From: Batillaria attramentaria
Lineage: Eukaryota; Mollusca; Gastropoda; Batillariidae
Assembly: GCA_018292915.2 (NCBI GenBank)
Contig: JACVVK020000203.1
Coordinates: 429,001-493,000 of the forward strand
Direction of reading: 5' to 3'
DNA length: 64,000 bases
Both the position numbers and the translations under genes were made by a program. Within the stretch, counting starts at the first letter, position 1; every line of letters begins with the position of its first letter. Positions 44,462-56,435 of this stretch are shown here, in pieces. Below the pieces are notes generated by a model that was not told the DNA's origin, searched no databases, and saw only the letters and a program-made list of their open reading frames with translations.

Positions 44462-47400
44462 ATGGAAAACTTTCAGACTCGTTTTCCAATGCCTTTCCAT
44501 GGACAAGGACAAAGTATGCCGCCGTTTGGAGCAGGAGGACAGCGTCCGATGCGACCAGCGTTCAACCACCAAGGACCTCCCGCGGGCCCTTGGAGAGGAA
44601 ACCAATTTCGTCCACAACGTGCAGCGAACATGATTTGGTCTGACCCGAGTTTCTTCTGTCGTGGACCGCGCCCCCCACCACCACCGTATCCTGGTGGTGC
44701 GGACTCCACACATCATGGTGGCCGAGGGCGCGGCGGAGGGCGCGGCGGATGGCGAGGGAGGGGAAGGGGATTCCATCAGCGTGGGGGACACGGCGGTCAA
44801 GGGGGCAACAACAACGGCAACGGTGGACAGAACTTTGCTTCTAAGGTGCATTTTTGCATGTGTTTGTAGTATACCCTGTCAGTTAAAATCTCTACTTGAA
44901 AGAAACTTATCAGGCACCGGTCCCCGTAGGGTAGTGGTTAGCACTTTGGACCATGGACCTGGGAGACCCGGGTTCGAGTCCCAGCCGAGGCAAGCGGGAT
45001 TTTTCCAACCTAGATCGGCTCCTACGCTCCTACGTGGAGCGGGTGTGCTATGGGTGCGACGTTGGGGGTGCTTCCCTTGGTATGACATGTCTTATGATGT
45101 GGTTGATTTCATGGCCGGGACTGCAGGTGCCGTAGTTCCCAGGCCTGGTTAATGCCGGGATATTTATGACAGGAAGCATGGAATGCGGCCCTGTCCTGCA
45201 GTCCCAAACCACAGAGACCTCCATAACATCATCTTACCATCATCCTCATCTCCATCGTCATGCATAATAAAAAATGCCCCAGCTTCCGAGCCCTCCATGG
45301 ATTCCACCCATGACCTGGGAGGAACACCACTGGAAGTGGCAAAAGAGCTGTGGCAGAAAAAACAAAACAACAAACAACCTTTTCAGGCACCTGTGGTGGA
45401 TAAAATCTTGTTTGGTGAGTCATTGCACTGAATTTTCATTGACACTCGCACTGCCTTTGTTACAGAAAAAGCAAAAGGTGGACAAACGAGACCTGCCAGA
45501 AAACAATCAGTTCCACTGCGAGGTTTGTGACCGGGGCTTCAAGACAGCGGACAAGTACCAGGAACATGTCTCTGAACACCAACAGGGTTATATATATATA
45601 TATATATATGCAATTCACTCACAAGCTGTGAAATGTGATGGAACTTGAATGGTCAGACTTTCTAAAAAGTGTTGTTACTGTGAGTGTGAGGGGAAGATGT
45701 CAACTTTAGGGTGGATCTATAATGACCGGTCCATTTTCTGACCTGCTGATTGTGTTAAATTCCTCTTGTTGCTGTCAGTGGACATGGAAGGTGTAATTCT
45801 TGTGAACAGTTGAGTATCAGCTGACTTGCTCTGTATCACTATGAATATTTCTTGAAAAAACTGAAAACTATACTAGTGAATTAGAATGTTTTATCAGAGG
45901 TTATAATTGTTAATAATAATAATACATTATTATAATTGTTACAGGAATACCAGTATGTATTTTTTATTACCACACTGCAGTAACTTGTTGGCAGCTAGAT
46001 TTTAAGTGATTGCTTTAAATCTGTTATCTCAAGCTTACGCCTGGAACCCATGGTCCTAATTGAAACACTGGCTTTTTGCAGTGCTCTGTAAAGGGATGTC
46101 CCTACGTTGCAGCCCCTAAGCTTGTGCAGCTTCATGTTCAAACAGTAAGTGACCAAGTCGTGCGTGTGTGTGTGTGTGCATTCTGTAAAATGGTTTGGTA
46201 ATGACATGAAAATCAGAGGCACATGTTTTCCACTGTTTACTGGATGTGATCAGAGGCCCTGAAGAAATCAATAGGTTTATTTTTTTTTATTATTTTAAAA
46301 TAACAAGAAAGTACGTTTCACCAGTGATCAGTGGATGGTTTCCAATTCAGTGCGTTTGTTTCATTGTTGTTGATGATGATATTGTTTGGGCACCTCACAG
46401 TAGCAGAGAAGCATTACATACATGATACAGTGATACATGTAGTATTAATACACATTACATGCACAGTCAGGTTTCACTGCCTTTTTTGGTTTGTTTGTTT
46501 GTTTTGTTTTGTTTTTGTATTTGATTATTGTCAGTGTCGGTAAGTGAGTTCAATCCAAATCAGAACACTTTTCTAATCCCCAAGGGAAATTTTGGCTTTG
46601 TCAGTATGTATAGACATGTTTTAAATACTTTTGATATTACGTCCATTCTCCATTTTCGCAGCAACACAAGACAGGCATGGCCAGGAAAATTTGGTCTCTG
46701 GAGTCTCCAGAGGATATTGAAAAATGGATACAGGAGAGAAAACGGTTGGTCCTTGTGCCCCTTTCCTCTTTTGAACTGAACTTTGTACGATGAATTAAAC
46801 ATTGAAAATGTTTTTTTAAGTCTCTTAAATTATTATAGCAGTCCTTTTTTTTAAACTACTTTATTATCCCTTTTGGGAAATTCGGGCTGCTTCCCCCGGG
46901 GGAAGTGCGTCGCCGCGGTGCAGCGCCACCCAATACCCAGTAATGTCATTCTGTTCCTGTTTAAGGGAAATAATTACTCTGACAGTTGATATGCTGATGT
47001 TCGGCGCCTTTCTTGGGTCCTTTTTGTTTAGAATAAATAATTTTGTAAGTTAGATTTTGCAATTGTTGACATGTTATATTGTGTTTTCAGGAACTACCCA
47101 ACAAAGACCAATGTGGCACGCAAACAGCAGCAGTCTACAGATCGACAGGCCAGAGGAGAAGTGCTTGAAACCAAACAGTTTGGGTCAGTCTCAAGCTTTT
47201 TTTCCACGCGTCAGTAATATTGCAGGCATGCCTGCCGTTACGGAGTAGCCGTATTTGTACCCGGAAAACACAAAATGAATCGTCCGACCTGGAAATATGG
47301 ATATCTGCCGTGCACTTCGGAAAAAAAACGTAACCACATGTTTGAATCTCCGTCGCAGTAATTGACCTTGTTATCTCTCGTGGGCGCGATGAATGAGGTG

Positions 47401-50400
47401 GCATAACTGCACGGTGGAGGGTATAAGGGACATAATCCAGACCAGGTCTATTTGGCAAGATTGCTGCGATTGCGTGCTAATGATTTTGATCGCCATCATC
47501 GATCCCCTTTCAGTCTCATTTAGACAAAATCGTGTGACAAACCTATTTGGGATGCATTTGTACAGAGTGTCATTTTGTGCGGGTGAGGCAACACGTTGAT
47601 TAAACTTGGTATCTGATGCTTGGTTGATGTACTTGTATTCTTGGCGTGTTCCTAAAAGTTGTACTGTGTTCCGGATTTTCAAGTTTTGTGTCCCGGACAT
47701 GTTACTTGCCGGGTAGGCATGCCTGATATCGTCACGCTTGTTAAAAGACTGTACATGTGTGAACAATTACACATCATATTAAGCATACTAATGAACATGG
47801 CACATGTCATTTGTCGTTTGCTTGTTTTCTTTATGTGCCTGATTACATTGTCAGTATGGTTGTATCTTTTTCAGCAAATTTCGAGGGCAGGGTAGAAGGA
47901 GGGGTCGTGCCCAGCATCGGAACAAGGGTCAAGACACAAACACCATCCATGACAACCAGTATGGTAGTGCACAGCACCAAAGAGAAAGTGATGAACCAGT
48001 TACCAAGACAGCGCAGAAAAGACTTCTTCAACAAGGCTCGGATGCTAAAAGTGAAGCTGGTGGCAGTATGGTTTCAGCATCAAGTCCAAAGAAACAGAGA
48101 CTTGAGACTCCTGCAACTGCGTCAAATGCAAGTGGTCTAAATGTGAGTATTGGGGCTTAAAATTGTCCACGTTTTGGCAAATTTCCACCTTTGGCTAAAA
48201 ATTTTCCTCCTGCAAAAAGTGCGTTTTTTCCTCTGAAGCACTTAAAATCATTCCACAGAGTAAACTGCATGGATTTATAGTCTAATTAAAAAAAATTTTC
48301 CTTCAATAAAGTTTCTTCATCCGCAGCACTCAAAATCATACCAAAATGCACCAAATTGCACAGATTAAAAAAAAAAAAAAAAAATCCAGGGGACCTTGCC
48401 CCCGGACACCCCTAGCATTATGCGTTGTCTTTGTCACTTCATCACCGAATGCTTCACACTTCATCCTTTTGGATCGTGGAGCATTTTAAGCCCTGGAGTA
48501 TAAATAGGACATTGCTGCTTTGCTTTTGCTGTTAAAATAGTTTGCAGCTTTAGCTGAGTTAGTAGATTTTCCATTGAACCTTATCTGCTTTTGCACACAG
48601 TCCCTGCCACACACAGTGACACATCCCAATTCTAGATTTGAATGATTCACTGCTGATGCTTGATCGACTTGACTAAACAATTAATCGATTTGGGGGGAGG
48701 GGGGTGTGTGTGTGTGCAGTGAACCTTACCACTAAAAACAATTTCTTTGACTTACTAGCAGACAAGTGATACCAAAGGCAGCAAGGACACGGAAGAGTTA
48801 GCTTCAGAAAAAGACTCCAGAGATCCTCTCTCATTCCTCATCACAGGTAAATGTGCATGTATGCTTGTCACTTTAGTGAAAAGTGCTCAGTACACTTCAG
48901 TTCATGCACATCAGAAGTGCAAATTGAATCATGTCAGTGTAGTCATGCTGGCGTAGACTGACTAAAGTCAGTTGTAGAGAAAGTCTGCATCAGTGCATGT
49001 GACAGGGTGGGGTGCCTCTTTGTCTTTACACATGGTATTTGCATTTTGGTTGCCAAGTACAGTGATGCGGGTTTTGACAACAGAGCATATCTCTGCTCAG
49101 TGGCAGACATTTGAGACTTGAGGTCATAAAATTAGTACATTTTTTTTTTAAGTCCAAGCAGTGGGTCTGTGTCTTAGATGTTTGCATCATACATATACCT
49201 TAGTTTTCTTTACATCCCTCTATGATGGGATTCCTTTTAGGACCCATAGACCTGACCCTGCCGTAATTGATTCTGAATACTATAGCATGTTGTTCAGAAT
49301 TGCACTGTGCTTTTGCAGGTAAACCTGGCTCAGAAGATGAGAGTGAGGCCAGTTCAGACAGCGAAGATGCCGAACCGCAGCTGCTGCTCAGGGGAGGTCT
49401 GGGTAGTCTCATGTCGTCCTACAATACAGACGATAACAGTGATGATGAGGAGGTGGACACATCTACAAAGGAGGAAGCCAAAGGTCAGCAGCAAGGATCA
49501 GCTTGTCTAGTAACTGTTACTCTCTTGGGGAGCACTGGCATGTCTATAATAATAATAATGAGTACTGTATAGGTGCTTTACCCAATTTCGTGAAATGCTT
49601 CAAAGCGCCGTGAACTGAACCCAACACGCACGCTCACGTGAATCACACGCATTCTCACACACTGGACATAAACACATTGCAATCAAGTGGTGCGAAGGGT
49701 CAGTTCAGCTATTTAAATTTCGGAATTTAGAATTGCATTTATTTTTTCAAATTTGGTGGGCTGAACATTTCCAAAGCATTACCGTTATGAAGTAGCCGTA
49801 TTTGTCCTGGAAAACGCACAAAATGAACAGGCCGTCGCAGAAATGTGGATATCTGCCGCACGTCTCGGGGGGAAAACCCATAACCACACGTTTCAGTCTT
49901 TGTCGCAGTAATCGTCGTTATCTCTCTTGGATGCGATCGCCAAAATTGGTCTTCTTTTAATCTCATAAAAACAAAACCAAGTCATCTGACTAACCTGTTT
50001 GTGATATATTTGTGCAGCGTGTAATTCTATGCAGAAGACCCACCACAGTGATAAAATTTTGAATCTTGGTTGGTGTACATGTATCCTCGATGTGTTTGGG
50101 TGTAAAATGTTCGTTCTCAATTTCACAGTCCAGGAAATGACCCCCATAGAGGAGCATTCTCGCACAACGCCCAAGGCCGCCAGCTGTGAAGGTCAAGGTA
50201 AAGCGACTGAAGGTCACCACAAACAGCACCATCGTGAAAAGGAACCTCCATCCCCGAAGAAGGTTAGCGGCCAAACTTCGAGTCCGTCATCTCACCACCA
50301 CAAGAAGCCTGCGAGAGATGTGCCCTCTCAGAATCCGGTCCGCGGCAAGAAAAACAGCGTTGGTGTCAATACGAGCAGCAGAAAGCCCACTTTGCTGGAA

Positions 50401-51244
50401 AGGGTATGTAACTCTTTCTTCATATGTGTCTTGGGGGGAAGGGGGGGGGGGCGGGGGGAGAATATCTTGTATCTGTTGTCAGTGCTTAAAATCAGCAGTT
50501 GCGTGGTGCGAGGATACTTTGAAATTGTGTATTTGGCGCTCGAAACATTTGCAGTGATAGCCCCCCCTCCTTCCTTCCAAAATGGGAAAAAAAAGTATAT
50601 ATAAAATTCAGGTTTTGCTTTAAATTACAATGAGTCATTGCTGTCACATTGGATTGTATTTTTGTAATCGTTGTAAATGATCCCCCCCCCCCCCCGCTCC
50701 TTAGAAAAAAGGTGAGCTGCCCACCCAGGTTTTCTTGACCTTGAAGGTGCCAAGTTGTTCCCAAATACATGGATGACACTCTTCAGTCTGGGTCACTAAA
50801 ACCCGATTTTTGGAAACCTACTCTTTGCTGAAATTCTGTTGAGCAAAATAAGAGTCGGACAGTACTATTAGTAGCATCCCAGGGATAAGTGCCACATTCA
50901 TATTTTACATTTACATTGCTAGGAGGGACCACCAAATGCTTTTAAAATTGCTAAAATTTGTGTTTAGCTGGTGTTTCACCAAGTTATGGAACCCAGTGCC
51001 CCTGCACCTCAACATGACTTTGTCTTCTTAAAATTTAGGAGTTAATTTGATTGTCGGTGGGATTTTGTTTTGAACTATTATTTTTAGTGCGTTGGGAATG
51101 CCTGAAATGATTGATACGATTTGTATGTTTCAGTTGCTGGCCAATGAGATTCGTCATGAGAGAAACGTCATCTTACAGTGTGTACATTACATTGTCAGCC
51201 ACAACTTCCTGGGGGTGAGTGGTGGCAAAAGAGGTGACAGCTAA
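44462..51244 (+). CDS. NUFIP1: NUFIP1 (nuclear FMRP-interacting protein 1), complete ten-exon model
   Basis: Exons 44462-44845, 45466-45585, 46082-46144, 46662-46744, 47091-47183, 47875-48142, 48762-48846, 49319-49483, 50129-50403 and 51134-51244 give 548 residues (human form about 495). N-terminus: Pro/Gly/Arg-rich with RGRGGGRGG repeats. Residues about 144-166 form a C2H2 finger (FHCEVCDRGF...HVSEH), followed by a second C-x4-C...H pair. The conserved block KIWSLESPEDIEKWIQERKR / NYPTKTNVARK is the PEP region that binds SNU13/15.5K. The end, PTLLERLLANEIRHERNVIL, is the ZNHIT3-binding motif. NUFIP1 assembles box C/D snoRNPs with R2TP and acts in ribosome autophagy in mammals. Oddity: exon 2 must end at 45585 to stay in frame, where the next bases are GGTT, not GT. 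The last exon may instead end at a GTGAGT donor (51220). Confidence 0.9.
44919..45382 (+). mobile_element. SINE family B in NUFIP1 intron 1
   Basis: Head GGTCCCCGTAGGGTAGTGGT, B box GGTTCGAGTCCC and full body; flanked by TCAGGCACC at 44910-44918 and 45383-45391, a nine-base target duplication. Confidence 0.9.
46846..46930. repeat. SINE-like 3' fragment
   Basis: TTTATTATCCCTTTTGGGAAATTCGG then GC-rich palindrome CTTCCCCCGGGGGAAG. Similar GGGAAATTCGGG occurs near 22237. Confidence 0.4.
47221..47660 (+). repeat. Dispersed repeat, copy 1, in NUFIP1 intron 5
   Basis: Shared in order with 49783-50118: AGTAGCCGTATTTGT, GTGGATATCTGCCG-like, CGTAACCACA, CGTCGCAGTAAT, CTTGTTATCTCT, and later GATGTACTTGTAT and GTTC.T. 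A stretch near 47390-47455 is extra in this copy. Class unknown. Confidence 0.65.
48151..48495 (+). mobile_element. hAT-like element, family P, starting nine bases after exon 6
   Basis: Opens GGGGCTTAAAATTGTCC, ends GCATTTTAAGCCCTGG; internal GCACTTAAAATCATTCC and ACCAAATTGCACAG. Confidence 0.6.
49545..49780 (-). mobile_element. SINE family A, 5'-truncated, in NUFIP1 intron 8
   Basis: (AAT)n tail and 3' half only; breaks off at GAACATTTCCAAAGCA and joins directly to the dispersed repeat at 49783. Confidence 0.85.
49783..50118 (+). repeat. Dispersed repeat, copy 2, in NUFIP1 intron 8
   Basis: Counterpart of 47221-47660. It runs to within about ten bases of the exon 9 acceptor at 50128. Confidence 0.65.
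50430..51133. other. NUFIP1 intron 9, no gene seen
   Basis: G-rich at 50436-50458 and C-run at 50683-50694; otherwise unremarkable. Confidence 0.5.
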
Positions 51245-51516
51245 CTAGTGACGCAGCTGACTCGGTCAGAACCACTTCCAGTGCACGGCGAGTGGTGTAA
51301 GATAGTAATCGTCTGAAGCTCCATGGTGACATCCCTGTCGTGTAGTGGCAAAAACAAAGTCAATTGACATCATCCGAGGAAATAGACCATTACGTCAGTT
51401 TCTGCCATTTTAGCCCCTGGGTCTTCTAAAATGGAATGAGAAAACTCATTAACACTCAGCAGTTCTTTCTCTTGAATTTGGATCACCCTTGATCGATGCA
51501 TACAAGAGCTGACTGT

Positions 51517-51522
51517 AATAAA
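51517..51522 (+). terminator. AATAAA polyadenylation signal of NUFIP1
   Basis: The canonical hexamer lies 273 bases after the stop at 51242-51244, before a T-run at 51541. Confidence 0.55.
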
Positions 51523-51596
51523 ATCTTTCCTTGTGAAAGGTTTTTTTTTTTTTTTTTAATTCTGTTTTTAGTGTTTTGTACATATATACATATATA

Positions 51597-51948
51597 CAGG
51601 GCTGCCACTCTTCCTCCTGTGGCCGGATTTCCGGCTTTTTGAACCGGCTGTGAAGAGCTTTCCGGCTTTTTAAAGCCTTATCCAGCTTTTCCGGCCAAAA
51701 AATCGCGAGTCTGTGTCTATCGCTGGACCGTCGGCTGTTCCGGGTAAGGTGCATTTTGCGCCCCATATTATTCGCGAGTCTGTGTCTATCACTACAGCAC
51801 CCGACCGCCACCCCACCCCCCTCTTTTCACTTCCTTCGGGCAAAGTCCTTCCTTCCTTTCACTGGCTCCCTGGAGTCTGGCTTTCCTTCTATTTAGATTT
51901 TGAGGGTCAATTTTCAGGCTTTTTATCTCTCAGAAAGTGGCAGCCCTG
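51597..51948. mobile_element. hAT-like MITE, family Q
   Basis: The ends CAGGGCTGCCACT and AGTGGCAGCCCTG are perfect 13-base inverted repeats. The flanks CATATATA and TATATATA fit an eight-base hAT target duplication with one mismatch. CGCGAGTCTGTGTCTATC is duplicated inside (about 51703 and 51773). Second partial copy at 28007. Confidence 0.75.
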
Positions 51949-52058
51949 TATATATAAGTAGCAGACAAAAGAGGTTTAGAAACTACAAAGACTTGACATA
52001 TTTGAAGATTATGGTTATATACATGTACACATACATAGGTATATTTCCGTATTTCATT

Positions 52059-52225
52059 ATGGGGAGCCGGGGTGGTCGAATGGTAGAGCGTTGGACTTCT
52101 AATGCTCGGGTCGTGAGTTCGATCCCGGCTGAGGCCAAATATTTGTGCTGGCTTTTTCATTGTTGCCCCGTCTTTGATATCACCCTATGTGGTGGAAAAG
52201 GACGTTAAACCCCCAAACACTCACC
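52059..52225 (+). mobile_element. SINE family C
   Basis: Head GGAGCCGGGGTGGTCGAATG, B box GAGTTCGATCCC, body to GGACGTTAAACCCCC. Confidence 0.9.
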
Positions 52226-52397
52226 CTCCGTATTTCATTATAATAATGGTGTCTATGGTGTACGTGCAAAAAAAATATGTTTGTGCCATAGCAAATTAGA
52301 GGCGCCGCAAAGAGCTACACTGCGACGCTCCCTTCGTCCGTCAACTTTGAAATTCACAAGTTTGTTTTCTCTTCACTGACACCTGTTTTGTGTCCAC

Positions 52398-52492
52398 TAT
52401 GAGTACGACGAGTGTGAATCTGGGCTGGGGCCAAATATTTGTGCCGGCCTTATTCTTGTCGCCCCGTCTTTGATATGACCCTTATGTGGTGG
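52398..52492 (+). mobile_element. SINE family C fragment fused to a LINE tail
   Basis: GAATCTGGGCTGGGGCCAAA through CTTATGTGGTGG, head missing; runs straight into the LINE tail. Confidence 0.7.
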
Positions 52493-52770
52493 TGCTGGGG
52501 ATAATGCACCACCACCATTTTAGAGAGATCCTGCGGAGGAAGTGGGGCTGGATTGGACACACCCTCAGGAAGCCAGCATCCAGCACCACACGCCAACCCC
52601 TGACATGGAACCTGCAGGGGAAAAGGAAGAGAGGCTGGCCTCGCAACAGCTGGAGGCGGGACACTGAGGCAGAGCTATATAAGCAGAGGACCAACTGGAC
52701 TGGAGTGGCAAGAACAGCCCAGAACAGAGTGCGATGGCTCCACTTGGAGCCAGGGGCCTAAGTAAGCTAA
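52485..52770 (+). mobile_element. LINE 3' tail (same type as the element at 1-2812)
   Basis: The plus frame reads ILRRKWGWIGHTLRK, GKRKRGWPRNSWRRD and NWTGVARTAQNRVRW, the C-terminal end typical of these endonuclease/RT polyproteins; ends GCCTAAGTAAGCTAAGTA. Confidence 0.8.
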
Positions 52771-54630
52771 GTACCATTTTAGGGATATTTGGGGAATCTC
52801 TACATCTCTAATTGCAGTTAGGATGCATAGTGAGAGATTGGTAAAATTTTCTTGCTATTCCCTAGGTTTTTCCTCATGGCATTTTTGTACAGATTTTGTC
52901 CTGTAGTTTTTGTTGTGTGTCAAACTGTGTGAATGTGCGCGTCCTCTGTGGAGAGGGTGTTGACAGAGGAGTGATGCGTGTTTGTGTGTGTGTGCATGTG
53001 TATGCCCGTTCAGTAAGTGCATGATGTTGCAGGAAAAAAGTGAAAAAGAATGATTGTAAGGTATGAGTGGTGACTTTGAGTGAATTGCGTTTGTGGATGG
53101 GTGGATTGTCATAATGCTTGCTTACTGTTGGAATTGCTTTGTTCAGCTGCAGGCTCCGCTTCATCATTTCCAATAAAGGTGACATTCTACTTGGCCTTAA
53201 TCTCACTGTATCATTGTACGTTTGTGTGTGTGTTGTATCATCCGGTTCCTGCTCAAGTGCTCTCTCTCTCTTTCTCAAGCACATACAAAAGAATGCAAGA
53301 CAACTAATTCCACAATCATGATCAAGAAAAAATGTTTACGGAGTATGGAATGCCTCTTTCTTTGAAATATGAGAACAGGTGGTAGACAACGATAAATGAT
53401 CAGCCTGAAGATGGAAAAAATCACGTCACAATTTAAATACACGGCATAAAAAATACAAGTCACAAATATGGTATGTTCGAAAAAATACCCAAGCTTGACA
53501 AATTTGTAGTTTCAAAAAAATAAGGCAACTTAATAACATGGATACTGTAAACATAAACTTGCCTACTGACAGGAAGCCTGCTACTGTTGAATGGATTTTG
53601 TTTTAATACTCTGTCATGGATTTCCAAATATCTAGAAATGTGAAACTCCTCAGGTGGGGATAACTTCGTTGGATACTGATTCTACGGTCGTGACACGCTA
53701 GTCCCGTACATCCCTGGATATGAATTTTAACCCATGTACAGAAACAGAGACTAAAACAGAAAAAGAGGAGCAATGAAAATCTCATGGATATGTTGCGCGC
53801 GCAGGGCCTGATTAATACCAGACTGCCTTGTCCTGGAATGTGTAGGTGGGTGGGTCCTTAAGTTCAGAAGCTGGAGGTAAATAACTTGCACAAGGGGTGG
53901 TAGCAATTTTGAAAACAAATTGTACTTTTAATGCCCCCCCCCCCCCCCCCCCCCCCAAGATTCTTGTTCATACAAATTTAACAAACGGAAGAAAGCTGCT
54001 TGTGCAAATTATTACAGGCTGATAAACGAAACTTCAAAATATGTACTCTGTGTATATGAAAAAAATCTTAACACGAGTACACATGTATTTAAAGATACCA
54101 TTGGCACAATCCCTTGAAAATGGACATAACTGCACTACACAGTATCTGGAACAACAAAAACAACAAAAATCTATAAGATTTGTTGTAATACATGATCTTG
54201 GGAAAACAAGGGACAAGACAAAATATATCTGCAAAATATCACAACTGAAAACCAGCACCCTGGTTCTATGACTCACAACAACTGTGTAAATCTATGTTTA
54301 CATATAAACATTTACATACTTTACTATGGCTTAAATACCGGCTGGATTAACAGAAAACCCCAATCGCTGTGTTCTTAAAAACTCGATGACCGCTCAGTCA
54401 CCTGTCAAACCCATTCTGAGCTGCCAACACTGCTGTTCATATCCTCAATCAGCACACAATGTGCGCTAAGTGCAGCATTTACTTTGACAATTAAAAACAA
54501 ACTAATGTGAACCCAGTTCACCTCGGCTTTCGCTGGGGTACTTTCATGAGACTCCTGAAACGGTGAAAGCTGACTGTGCACTATGCACAGGGCGTTTAAA
54601 ATCAGCCACCACAACCTCCACCCCCAGCAG

Positions 54631-54681
<51 letters not shown>

Positions 54682-56314
54682 GTTTGCTTCTTTTTGTCTA
54701 TTCAGCAGACCTGTAACACATCCAGTGCGCAAATTTGCACAACTGTAAACGTTTTAAAAGTGATATGGCTACAGGCAGGTATACTCGGCTTGTAAACACA
54801 AAACCAGGGGTCATCATGGTTCTGATTTTCCCCTTCCAAAGAAGTGGTTAAAACAGCCAAAATGCTTGAAAACAAAAACAAAAACAACCCCAAAAGCCTC
54901 ACTCATTTTATGTTTAGCAAATGTCTTGTCACTAAAAAAAGTGAACCAGGTATATTTACTGTATTGATGTGAACACTGAACACAACATAATGTACATGTA
55001 CAGCAAAACACATACCTTACATAGACAAAAAGAAATCACTGTAACTGTTTGTAGGAAAACCCAGAAAATGTGCAGAACTATAAAAATTACTCCACATGTA
55101 ATCATTTCTGTAACCCCCCCCCCCCCCCCAACCAACTCCATCCCCATCATAAAATAGGAGTTTCGACACATATATACAGGCCTTTCTGATTTGCTAGATG
55201 ATATGTTGCCAAACAGTAATAAATGCTGGCCTCCTGAACACAGAACAGCTAGCGTAAAACAAGTGGCTGCCTGCAACTTGTTCAAGTTTTCCTGTGCAGT
55301 CACACATTCTGTCTATACACAAAGGACTGAGGGGATTACATCTACATACAGTATTGCAAAAATCAATACAGCAACACAAATGGCACAGTTAATAAAAGTG
55401 GAATGCTTGGAGAAAAAGGTTTTTTTTTTTTCCTGACAATACAACAAATAATGAATTTAAAAGTTACCTGCATGGAATGCTAGAATATTACAGCAGAAGT
55501 GGAATACATGTACATGTAGTTTCAATTGTGCCATGAGAAGGGCACTGACGTGTTTTGGAAAAGCACAAAGTTGAAGAACAATGTTGATGAACAGACAACC
55601 ATGAAAAATTGTCACGTAAAAATGTTACATTTGCGAGCATCGTATAAACTCCAGTATAACAGTCTTTGTGTGGTATTTGTTACTTTGTCACACAACTCCA
55701 GCATCTCGAGTCAGCACATTTACAAAAACAAAATGTATACATTCACTGTAGCCTAGATCTTTCACTGCTCGGTTGCTTCAGTACATGGAATGATTACAAT
55801 CTGCTGTGCCGTATTGGCAAAAGGAAAATGACTGCCCTCTACACAACCAGTAACTCGGGTTTTCACAAGGGTTAACAGCTCTCAATGCTGCCACCAAAAA
55901 ACAAAAGCTCATAACTACAGGATGGCACAATTATAATAAATCAACAATAATTCCACAGTAAAAACTGGTCTATATTGCACATGTCCCTGCATTAGTAAAG
56001 ATTATATGAAACTGCAAAGGTAATCAATTTTTTTTCTCACAAACTGAAAAGGTCCCAATATTTTTTTCTTCACTTGAGTCTGTGTCCTGTTAATGATAAT
56101 ATCCTACAATACCAGACACCCTTTCATCTTGTCAGATTTCTTTGATGGCTCTCCTACATGATTGGAATTGTTAGTATGCATACATGTTTTAGTAAATGTA
56201 CCCAGGTTTGTGACCAGCTGGAATGATGTAGTTGTGCGTGTTCGAAACCCGACTTGAACGTTCACAGCTAATGTACACTTGTGCACAATCAGGTTCGGCT
56301 TTAGTGAACAACCA
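52771..56314. other. Long stretch without a supported gene
   Basis: Mostly AT-rich unique-looking DNA with a C-run at 53935-53956, (CA)n at 54631-54679 and a C-run at 55115-55128. No domain-bearing frame. A 33-base minus frame at about 54520-54552 between plausible splice signals is too short to call. Confidence 0.5.
54631..54679. repeat. (CA)n microsatellite
   Basis: About 24 CA units. Confidence 0.95.
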
Positions 56315-56432
56315 AGGACTTACTTACTTACTTAGGCCCTTGGCTCCACGTGGAGCATAGGCCATCGACAACCCTTCGCCATCGCACTCTGTTCTGGGCT
56401 AGTCTTGCCACTCCAGTCCAGTTGGTAACAAC
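56315..56432 (-). mobile_element. LINE 3'-end fragment
   Basis: The minus frame reads NWTGVARLAQNRVRWRRVV then DGLCS, ending in a (TAAG)n tail (plus CTTACTTACTTA at 56319-56331). Same family end as 52485-52770. Confidence 0.75.
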
Positions 56433-56435
56433 CAA

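Noticed and set aside
53150..53200. Alternative last NUFIP1 exon after TTCAGCTGCAG
   Set aside because: It would add seven residues and stop; the simpler stop at 51242 with a nearby poly-A signal was preferred, though not excluded.
54520..54552. Possible 33-base minus exon (ESHESTPAKAE)
   Set aside because: Too short and isolated; no partner exon found.
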